Program-made: the position numbers and the translations under genes | Assembly (NCBI GenBank): GCA_014526335.1 | Contig: JACTAT010000044.1 | Span: 1,749,292 to 1,813,291 of the forward strand | DNA length: 64,000 nucleotides | Reading direction: 5' to 3' | Source of the DNA: Chrysaora quinquecirrha | Lineage: Eukaryota > Cnidaria > Scyphozoa > Semaeostomeae > Pelagiidae | The notes under the pieces: model-generated | What the model was told of the DNA's origin: nothing | Databases searched by the model: none | The model's input: the letters and a program-made list of their open reading frames with translations, nothing else | Part shown: positions 32,201 through 54,551 of the stretch, piece by piece | How positions within the stretch are numbered: position 1 is the stretch's first letter | How the letters are laid out: the number at the start of each line of letters is the position of its first letter

Positions 32201-32731
32201 GCGTTCTAAAACACCCGCACCAGACATTTCTCTATTGATATGGACGGTTTTCTTTCGCTCTTGGTTGTTGATTACCTGTGAACAAGGAAGATTTGATGCT
32301 AGAAAATCAGTTAGTCCTTTTTCCGCCATGCTTTCTGGCATAGGTTCCTGCCCTCTTTGTAAGAGAGCTAAGGAGGGGCAAGGTGTTGCTGGGAAACCTG
32401 TTGCTAGTTCGTTTTAATAAATTTTGTAAGCCATCAAGCCATCGAGCTCTCTGCATCTACGAGCAGCAGAAATTCCATTCATAACTTTCAGGGCAAGGTG
32501 ATTCCACTAATGGATAACTTTTCAATTTATCGGGGTATGCAAAAGATTGCTTTTCGTGAATGTATTTTAGGTTTCAGTAACCTCTTACCGAAAGCAGCCT
32601 TCCTCTTGGCACAACACCAACAGCTCTATTATGGCTATTCCTCAGGTGAACGGAGAACATAAAATCTTCGTCAGCCCGCGTCAAGGCTAAGAATGTCCTT
32701 TTTGCCGGTGGTCTTCTCCTCTCTCCTCTCA
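29278..32731 (-). CDS. Multi-exon gene of unknown function
   Basis: Four exons join with matching phase. 32731-32589: acceptor TGTTGCAG, donor TTTCG-GTAAGAGG. 32275-32136: acceptor CTTGTTCACAG with a branch-like CTAAC upstream, donor TGTAAG-GTAAGAAG. 30631-30252: acceptor TTTTCATCAG, donor CATCCAG-GTACGAAT. 29462-29278: acceptor TTTCCTTGGTAG, stop TAA. Phases are 0, 2 and 1 at the three junctions. About 281 codons are visible, including TFLALTRADEDFMFSVHLRN, AKFYSSTNRGNDVVQVLENV and a C-terminal VFKNLYAVLKVGHGVYRI. The third exon is acidic and hydrophilic in its second half. I see no signal peptide, membrane helix or known domain. The 5' end is open. A possible first exon is ATG 32910 to 32849 (starting MERETGC), which fits phase only with an acceptor four bases further in. 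Alternatively transcription may start within 32341-32276, where an in-frame ATG precedes the second exon. Confidence 0.7.
30918..30961. repeat. 23-bp tandem duplication
   Basis: TTCAGGGGTCCCTATTTACTG occurs twice (30918 and 30941), separated by two bases, followed by CCCCCAAACCCCC. It lies in the first large intron-like interval of the minus-strand gene, between exons at 30631 and 32136. Confidence 0.85.
31421..31985. repeat. Dispersed repeat copy interrupted by a MITE
   Basis: The same repeat as 27834-28012, split between 31515 and 31895 by a 379-bp foldback element. Both halves resume in register (GACTCAA to the left, ACTTTCCAGAC to the right). It lies in the intron between 30631 and 32136 of the minus-strand gene. 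Confidence 0.75.
31516..31894. mobile_element. 379-bp foldback MITE
   Basis: The ends are inverted copies of about 49 bp. GACCATTT..CTAAGGGCCTCGTTTTC at 31516 is matched by its complement ending GAAATGGTC at 31894. Inner segments also pair, for example GGATTTGACCGT near 31652 with ACGGTCAAATCC near 31708, so the whole element can fold back on itself. No ORF is present. The empty-site copy at 27834-28012 fixes the insertion point at CTCAATACTTTCC. The target duplication is unclear, perhaps a 3-bp ATA/ACA. Confidence 0.8.
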
Positions 32732-32910
32732 CTGCAACATTGTTTATGTAAATAAAAACAAAATTAACGATATATCAGTTGACTGTCGTACAACTTCGTT
32801 GCTCATGTTGGGAAAATTCTAAGAACTGACAAAGAACGAATTTTCAACCTGCAGATAGCAAACAAGAGGTCCTGTCCAGCTGAAGCATCACACCCCGTTT
32901 CCCTTTCCAT

Positions 32911-33959
32911 ACTTATACGCGTATTTTTTTTATATAAGAAACTCTTTACATATAAGAAACCCAGACTCTCAAACTGCTCATAGTTTGTGAGAAGTCTGAT
33001 GTATGCAAAGGAAGTTGAGGCTAGAGTTACTTAATTTTTTCGCAAAATGAGGCTGAAAGTTCCTTATACTGTTCCTGTCGTCAAATATATTTAAATGATA
33101 CTTTTTACAGCAAATTTGCTTCGTTTTCTAACTTTCGTTTTCTAACATAAAGATGTATGATGTCATACATCGTATTTTTTGCTGACGCCATCAATTATAT
33201 ACCAAATGAAAGCGCTGATCAAGGCAAATCGATTGATGTATGACTCTTTGCGATCTAACTTGTTTCGACGAATTTATGGGTGTTGGAATTTGGTTTTTGT
33301 TGACCTGCCTCCAAACATGGTAAACTGTAGGTCACGTGATCAAGTATATGACAACAAAAGTAAAGGTTTTCCTTTTAAAAAACGTATATATCAGGGTCAA
33401 TTACGAAGTTACCGAGCAATGAAAGAAGCCATTTTATACTGACCTTTCCATTTTCCCAAAATATGAAAGTACGACATACCCTTTCATTCTATTCTTAACA
33501 AATTCCCACTAATATGAGACTTTTTGAAAGTTTATTTCCAAGAAAAAAAAATTATCTAGTGCCAGTGATGGGACTCTTTTTCAGAACAAACGTTAAGAAA
33601 AACATCAACTAGAAAAAATTGTCTTTCGTTGAGATATCTATTATTTCTTACACCGTAAATGTCATATATATGATAGAACTGCACTAACAAGCCATTTCGT
33701 GAAACAAATATCCACCGCTCCGGCCCCCCTCCTCCAGTTTTAGTGGTACTAGTGGTACATTAAGCGTTAAGCATGTATCCGGTACGTTAAGCGTACTTTG
33801 AGTAGTCTCGAGCTTTGCTCACATGCAAATGCCTTTCTTTTATTGTTAAGACCACTGTATGTGCAGTTAAAATTAAGGAACTATTAAGGAACTTTTGGAG
33901 CTACAATTGTCTCAAAAGAGGCCCAAAAATAAAAAACTTTCAGAACTAGGCCTTGAGGT
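32911..33959. other. Region upstream of the minus-strand gene
   Basis: Contains TATATAAA at about 32931-32938 read on the minus strand, shortly upstream of the possible ATG at 32910, and the near-palindrome GATGTATGA-TG-TCATACATC near 33151. A plus-strand frame at 33179-33442 (87 codons) has no recognised content. Otherwise nothing stands out. Confidence 0.4.
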
Positions 33960-33992
33960 AGGTTCCTTATAAAAAAAAGTGCATACACTCTC

Positions 33993-35434
33993 TTTTTTAT
34001 AAGAACCAGGAAATTTGATCAAGGCTGGCTGTTCTTAAATTTTGCCATTTTTGAGCCTGAAATGTTGTTAATATGTTCTTAATTCCTTGGTTGCTTGGAT
34101 ATCTATATTTTTTAATGAATGTCTGGGATAGCACTAGGTTTGTGTGAAAATGCAACATTCTTGTCTATATTTCCTTTTCTGTTTGCTTTTTACGTTCAGC
34201 CAGGGGTTATTCTAACGTGGTTTTGTTGCCGTTTTGTGGAACTGTAAATCTGGTTTGTGGTGCTGTGATTTATATTTTGTGGTGTTGTAAAAAATCGACT
34301 TGCAATATTTTTTTCAGCAGACTAGATATCTTTTGGCAAAACAAGAAGGTTAAAACATTAAAACACTAAGCTAAAACAAAAACTAAACATAAAAAAAGAA
34401 TTATGCAGTCCTTACTCTTAAAATGTTTTAATCTTTTATCTTTGTTGGCTATCTTCTTGTCTAGGCCTAATGCAACACTTGACAGCAAATTCATCCAACT
34501 ATTATTTTCGAATGCACATCCCATAATTCAAGCAAAAAATGCAACCTCATTCCTACTCTTCACATCTTCAGCAGAAAATGCCAAATAATCCTTATTCCAA
34601 ACAGGGCCTCTTTTAACCTAGTAACTAGGGGGGCAAATGCCCCTGTAGTCCCTATCATTGCCCACCTAGTTTCATATGAAGTTGCCCCGTAGTACAATGT
34701 CCTTTCAGAAGAAAACTGCCAAAAAATGCCAATCTTGGCCAATCTTAAGGTTGTATTTTGAAAAATTTTCCAGGGGAGCATGCCCCCAGACCCTCCTAGT
34801 TAGGAGCACCTCAGACGCTGTACGCCTGCGCCGCATTTACAGTCAGCTGTAGCATCAGTGTAACTTGATTAAATTCTCAACTGAAGTAGAGTTGTCCCCT
34901 AGTTATTTCCCCAGCTCTGCACCATTGGCTGTGCAAGAATTCCTGTAAAAAAGACTAAGAGAAGAACGACCTTGCCAAGACTGCTGCACTCGCACTGTGA
35001 AAGAAAGCGCCGAAGATAAAACAATAGAACAATAAGCCCCCTTAAATTTTCTGCCCCCCCTAGTTTTATTCCCTTAAAAGAGGCCCTGATTCCAAAAAAA
35101 CTTCATAGGCTAGGCCTAAATGCTAGGTATAGGGAAATATATATGGCGCAGAAGGGATCCCAACTAACAACACTGAAGTTGTTTCAATTCTCTTTTTGTC
35201 AACAGCAGAATTATATAACGCTTTACAAAAATTTTTTTATCAGCCTTAAAGTTTGTGGTGTTGTAAATTTTTCTTAGAATAACCCCTGCGTTCAGCCTGG
35301 CTGTTGTACTTACATATTTATCTGATATTCTTAGGGCTTTTAAAAATGCCTGCCTCAATTTGTTCTTAATTTGTTCTTAAATCTGGGCAAAAACCCGGCT
35401 CGTGTTCTTATAAAATTGTTCTTATAAAAAAAAG
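33993..35434. mobile_element. Possible outer DNA element hosting a nested hAT-type insertion
   Basis: TTTTTTATAAGAAC at 33993 and its complement GTTCTTATAAAAAA near 35418 face each other. Related TGTTCTTAAA segments lie just inside both ends. The hAT-type element at 34201-35288 sits between them. Removing it and one copy of its 8-bp duplication leaves a continuous sequence TACGTTCAGCCTGGCTG. No target duplication was found for the outer pair, so this remains a suggestion. Confidence 0.35.
34201..35288. mobile_element. Non-autonomous hAT-type transposon with intact TSD
   Basis: Terminal inverted repeats are CAGGGGTTATTCTAA (34201-34215) and TTAGAATAACCCCTG (35274-35288), 15 bp and perfect. 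Both flanks carry the 8-bp CGTTCAGC (34193-34200 and 35289-35296), a perfect target duplication. CAGGG-type ends and an 8-bp duplication are the hallmark of the hAT superfamily. Subterminal copies of TTTGTGGTGTTGTAAA occur near both ends (about 34276 and 35251). The 1,088-bp interior has no transposase, only short frames. Part of it (34600-34800) resembles a GGGGAGCATGCCCCCAGACC-type dispersed repeat. It must depend on a transposase supplied elsewhere. Confidence 0.88.
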
Positions 35435-36411
35435 ATTGTAAATAAAACTTAGAAATATTCCCCTTCCTTTTCAACCGCCCCACAATGATGAAGCAAACAA
35501 AAGTAGTCGCATCCTGCCTTGGATCCGCACTAACTTAGAAGGTTATAATATGAATCTTTATACAGGATATTATACACTTCGAAGTTTCTGCCTGCCGGGT
35601 TTGTGATTTTGAAGTGACTTTTCACGAAGTTATAATGCACTATACTGTTCTTTAAATTATGTTTCATATGCGTTTCCGGGCAAAGGCTTCACGCTGCTTG
35701 TGGGTATCCCAAATAGATTCGGAGATGGCAAAATATGGTGACTCAAATTCAGCCTGGTGTTTCCGATAAAATTTGTTCTTATGAATAAGCATTTAGAAAC
35801 TCAACATTCTACTTTCCCTGACGTGATTTTTTGTTATTATATTTAAAAATAGTCAAGAGATCCATGAAATACTTTTTAGCCGGGTATTCTGGCCATAGGA
35901 AAGTGCTTTTTGGCCGCAGACAGGCAGACTCAATTTTTGGTCGCAGATACGAACATATGATATATTATTCTAGTTGGTTTTGATTTTGATTTCAAAATTT
36001 TTCTTTTAATTTTCCAAGCTGAGCCCACATCCTCTCACCGGTTATGGCCCAAGTGACGCGCAGTAACCAGTGTAGAAATTTAGACTTTGAATATTTTTTA
36101 GCCTCGTTTCTGTGTCGTGATGTCATTGTCATGTGTTCGTAAAGTCTTGTGATCTGTGTCTTTTATCTTGCTTGGAAAATTCTCTCTTGAATTGTACTCT
36201 TTTGAACGCTCTCAGTTGATGTCGAAATCTAATCTATTGAATTAACTTTGCAGGTATGTTATGTTATGTTATTATAGAATTCGTGAATTTATTTAGTATT
36301 TATATACAGAAAATAGAAAATTATACAGTCCTCTCTGAACAGAGTTATCTGTTACGAAGTTCTTTCAAAGAAAAGAACTATATAAACTTTGGTGAATGCC
36401 AAAATTCTACA
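35435..36411. other. Region upstream of BEL element; LTR not delimited
   Basis: ATGAATCTTTATACAGGA at 35548 matches the tail end of the LINE at 2520, suggesting a short LINE tail remnant. The right part (up to ..TTCTACA at 36411) should hold the 5' LTR of the BEL element. Its start cannot be fixed, because the 3' LTR is lost in the gap. No gene is seen. Confidence 0.4.
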
Positions 36412-36413
36412 TT

Positions 36414-36432
36414 TGGTCCAGCAGAACCGGAT
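36414..36432 (+). promoter_or_regulatory. Candidate primer-binding site
   Basis: TGGTCCAGCAGAACCGGAT lies two bases after a CA (36410-36411) that could end the 5' LTR, and 38 bp before the gag ATG. Its complement ends in ACCA and resembles a tRNA 3' end with a CCGG T-stem. The exact tRNA is unknown and it is one base longer than the usual 18. Confidence 0.4.
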
Positions 36433-36469
36433 CTCAAATTTGATTATTTGATTCTCATTGCTCAAAAAA

Positions 36470-39382
36470 ATGTCTGTGACTGATCAAGAGCTGAGCAAAA
36501 AGAAAAGGATAAGGGCAGGCCATCGTGGTCATGTCACGAAACTTTTTACAGATTCCGAAGCATTAATTGAAAATGAAAACCCTTCTAGTGTCGACGTTGA
36601 GGTGTTGATAATATGTTTGGAGGAAAAACTTGACCTGCTAAGGAAATTGGACGATGAACTTTTATTATTAATAAACGAAGATGAAATTCCAAATCAAATT
36701 ATGGAATGTAAGCAACTGCGATCGGAAATAAGGAGATATATTTCTAAATTAAAAAGAACAAGAAACGAAAATCAAACTGAAACTGTGTCGAATGTATCTT
36801 CTCCTTCCATGTTGTTAAATCCTAATTCTGCAGCTGCTGCCACTAACTTCCAAACATCTCGCTTGCCTAAACTGCAATTAGAAAAATACAACGGGGATCC
36901 TAAAAAATGGCAGGAATGGTGGGATTCCTTCGAGTCTGCGATCGATCGAAATACGTCTCTACAGCCGGTTGACAAACTGAAATATCTAAGATCTTTAGTA
37001 GAGGGCCCTGCAGCAGCCACGATTTCGGGTTTGAAACTTACTTCAGCAAATTATAAGGAAGCCGTAGAACTTTTGAAAGATCGATTTGCGCAAAAACAAG
37101 TAATAATCAATTCCCACATGGAAGCCCTTCTCAAAATGAGCCCTGAAATACCATCTATAAAAGATATCAAAGATTTAAGGCGCATATTTGATAACATTGA
37201 AACAAATATTCGTAGTCTACAATCTTTGGGGGTTGATTCTGAACAGTATGGAACTCTTTTGATTCCTGTGATTACGTCTAAGATACCTGATGAAATTCGA
37301 TTGAGTATTACAAAATCGATTAACAAGGAGGATTGGAAATTAGACAAAATTATTGAACTGTTTAAAACCGAACTAGAAGCCAGAGAACTTTGTTCAAAAG
37401 TGAATATAACAAGCATAAATCCTCCAGCACGAAATTCTCAACCTCGAGGAATTTCCGCCCCAACAACATCAGCCCTTTTTACGAACGGGGGTTCTGTTAC
37501 ATGCACGTTTTGCAAAGGTTCACACCCATCAGCGAAATGCACAGTTGTTACAAATATTAGCGCGCGAAAAGATTGTCTTAGAAAACAAGACCGTTGTTTT
37601 ACATGTCTTAAAAAATCACACGTCGCGCGGGAATGTCAAAGCAGAATTCAATGTTACATATGCAGCAAACGCCACAATGCCAGTGTTTGCGACCAGAACA
37701 CCCCCGGTTTTTCTGGAACCTCAAACTCACAGAATAATTCACAAAATAACTCACAGGACAATAATTCTTCTCGAAATTCGAATCAAAGGCAATTTTCAAC
37801 AGCACAGTCGGCTGTCAACAACCAAAATTCTCCGGCGCCTCACAATATTGGCCCTACTGCGACTACAATGTTTGTTGACGCAAAAAACTCTGTCTTATCT
37901 CAAACAGCAAAGGCCTTCATTTCGGCGGCTTTCAGCCCTCAGCATTCCATTGTTTCAAGAATTATTTTCGATTTAGGAAGCCAGAAGTCTTACATTTCGA
38001 AGCGGCTAAAGGACTCTCTAGCCCTACCAACCTTTGGACGAGAAACTCTATCAATAAAAACTTTTGGTTCCGACGAAAGCACTCTAAAGGCGTATGATCT
38101 ATCTCAAATCTGCATTAGAAGCCCCTACAGTGGTTTGAATCTTTATGTGACTGCTTACGTAGTTCCTCTTGTCTGTGCGCCTCTGAACAACCAGCCTATT
38201 CGTCAAGCCGTCAGCCGGTATCCGCAATTCTCTAATTTGCCCTTGGCCGACAATAATTCTGACACAGAAAACGAAAGAGAGATTGATGTATTAATTGGTG
38301 CGGATTACTATTGGCATTTCATGACCGGCAGATGCGTACGGGGGGGGCATGGTCCTGTGGCACTCGAAACAACTCTTGGCTGGGTGTTGTCAGGCCCTGT
38401 ACCTCTCGACCCAAGCGATGCGACAACACAAGCTAATCTCACTCAGACACATGTTTTAAGAGTATGTGTAGAACAGAAATCTCAAGACGACTCTTTAGAA
38501 TCACAGATATCCAAATTTTGGGAACTAGAAGGCCTGGGAATTTCGAAAGATGAAGACTCAGTATATGAAAACTTTACTGATGAAATCCAATTTGCAAATG
38601 GAAGATATGAGGTCAAGCTCCCGTGGAAACAGCAACATCCACTATTACCAGACAACTATACGTTAAGTTTCAACTGTCTTGAAAGTCTAAAGAAGAGATT
38701 GAAATCAAATCCTGAAACTCTGAAAGAATACGACGCTATCATCACTGATCAGTTGAAGAAAGGGATAATAAAGAAAGTATCTCCTGCACAAGAGTCTCCA
38801 TTGGGCAAAACAAACTACATCCCTCACCAGCCAGTGATCAAACGAGACAGAGACACTACGAAACTACGCGTGGTCTACGATGCTTCGGCAAAGACCGGAC
38901 CTGGACCTTCTTTGAATGAATGTCTATATCTAGGCCCTTGTTTATTGCACATTGTTGTAGAAATATTGACTAGACTCAGATTATACCGATATGCTCTCGT
39001 AGCTGACATCGAGAAAGCCTTCTTAATGATTTCAATAGACGCCAGCCACAGAGATGTTTTGCGCTTTTTGTGGTATGACGATATCAACAAAGAAGAGCCT
39101 AACATCACTACCTACAGATTCTGTCGAGTTGTTTTTGGTCTAACATGCAGCCCTTTTTTACTGAATGCAACCTTGAAACACCATGTTAATCTATACGAAA
39201 ACTCATATCCTGGAATATGTGAGAATATATTGAACTCTTTGTATGTTGACGATCTAAACAGTGGGAGTTACACAGAAGAAAAAGGTCTTGAAATATATGA
39301 TGTTGCAAGAAAAATAATGTTTGATGGAGGCTTCAACCTTCGAAAATGGAGAACGAATTCTGAAATCTTACAGCAGTTAAAA
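36470..39382 (+). pseudogene. BEL/Pao gag-protease-RT polyprotein
   Basis: The first ATG of the frame is 36470 (MSVTDQELSKKKRIRAGHRG). The N-terminus is charged and coiled-coil-like. DUF1759-type gag begins near residue 130 (LEKYNGDPKKWQEWWDSFES). Three knuckles follow: CTFCKGSHPSAKC, CFTCLKKSHVAREC and CYICSKRHNASVC (about residues 343-410). Protease has DLGSQKSYISKRL near 500 (DLGS instead of the usual DSGS), then IGADYYWHF and LGWVLSGP. RT has YDASAK near 800, ALVADIEKAFLMI near 842, VFGLTCSPFLLNATL and the catalytic LYVDDLNSG near 922-930. The frame is lost at an A4 run (39379-39382) and stops at 39505. All upstream domains are open, so this is a young or lightly damaged copy. Confidence 0.9.
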
Positions 39383-40250
39383 TCAATGATAGTGAAGAAA
39401 AACTCTCATCTAATCAAGGGAAAGAACATCAAGAAACTTACGCCAAATCTACCATCGGGAAGAATTCTGAATTATGCTCAACAGAACAGAAAGTACTTGG
39501 TTTGATCTGGAATTATCATGACGATAATCTTGTATTCAAGCTCTGGGAAATAACCGAAAACATGTCAGATCAGTCTGATACAAAGAGAAATGTCTTAAAG
39601 ACGATGGCAAAGGTATTTGATCCGTTAGGTCTAATTACGCCAATCACAACGCCAATGAAAGTATTGTTTCAATCAATATGTAAGACAAAAATCGACTGGG
39701 ATGAACCACTACCAGCAGAATTAAAGCAAGTATGGTACAAATGGATATCAGATTGCAATAAAATGAATGAACTGAAAATTCCGCGATACTATTTTCATCA
39801 ATTAAACGAAAGGCCAGTGACTGTTCAGTTGCACGGTTTTTGTGACAGCTCTCAAAATGCATATGCAGCAGCGGTTTATACAAGAATTGAAGCGGAAGAT
39901 AAAGTTGTAGTCAATTTGGTTATGTCGGAAACCAGAGTTGCCTCAATCAAGAAATTAACAATACCTAGACTTGAACTACTTTCGTGTTTGATTTTGGCAA
40001 GATTAATTGACAGCGTAACGAAATCACTAGAGCCTGTTGTAAATATTTCGAAGATAAATTACTGGTCTGATTCAGTGACAGCTTTGTATTGGATATGTGG
40101 AATCACTAAGGAATGGAAACTATTTGTGGAAAATAGAGTACAAGAAATCCGAAGTCTTACGAAACCAGAGCAGTGGGCACACTGTCCTGGAACTGAGAAT
40201 CCTGCAGATTTGCCAACACGTGGTACCACACCATCACAACTGATGGAAAA
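39383..40250 (+). pseudogene. BEL/Pao polyprotein continuation: RNase H region
   Basis: This continues the polyprotein in the next frame and is open through to the N gap. MAKVFDPLGLITPITTPMKV is the Pao/BEL A17-type motif after RT. RNase H acids appear in order: D in HGFCDSSQNAYAAA, E in IPRLELLSCLI, D in INYWSDSVTALYWI, D in GTENPADLPTRG. All four catalytic positions are kept. The integrase that should follow falls in or beyond the gap. The shift relative to 36470-39382 is a single base at a homopolymer. Confidence 0.88.
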
Positions 40251-40750
40251 NNNNNNNNNNNNNNNNNNNNNNNNNNNNNNNNNNNNNNNNNNNNNNNNNN
40301 NNNNNNNNNNNNNNNNNNNNNNNNNNNNNNNNNNNNNNNNNNNNNNNNNNNNNNNNNNNNNNNNNNNNNNNNNNNNNNNNNNNNNNNNNNNNNNNNNNNN
40401 NNNNNNNNNNNNNNNNNNNNNNNNNNNNNNNNNNNNNNNNNNNNNNNNNNNNNNNNNNNNNNNNNNNNNNNNNNNNNNNNNNNNNNNNNNNNNNNNNNNN
40501 NNNNNNNNNNNNNNNNNNNNNNNNNNNNNNNNNNNNNNNNNNNNNNNNNNNNNNNNNNNNNNNNNNNNNNNNNNNNNNNNNNNNNNNNNNNNNNNNNNNN
40601 NNNNNNNNNNNNNNNNNNNNNNNNNNNNNNNNNNNNNNNNNNNNNNNNNNNNNNNNNNNNNNNNNNNNNNNNNNNNNNNNNNNNNNNNNNNNNNNNNNNN
40701 NNNNNNNNNNNNNNNNNNNNNNNNNNNNNNNNNNNNNNNNNNNNNNNNNN
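40251..40750. other. Assembly gap (500 N)
   Basis: Exactly 500 N, a placeholder length. It joins an interrupted BEL element to CTAA satellite. Frames that appear to read through it are artefacts. Confidence 0.99.

Positions 40751-54551
<13,801 letters not shown>

Larger units (their letters stand above)
36414..40250 (+). mobile_element. BEL/Pao LTR retrotransposon, 3' part missing in gap
   Basis: The plus-strand order is primer-binding-site candidate, DUF1759-type gag, three zinc knuckles, protease, RT with YVDD, and a Pao-type RNase H region, then the N gap at 40251. Integrase and the 3' LTR are absent. Beyond the gap is CTAA satellite, so the element either continues inside the gap or was joined wrongly. 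One frame break is visible at 39380-39382. Confidence 0.92.

Noticed and set aside
33179..33442. 87-codon plus-strand ORF
   Set aside because: No domain, no splice sites at its edges, and composition like AT-rich spacer.
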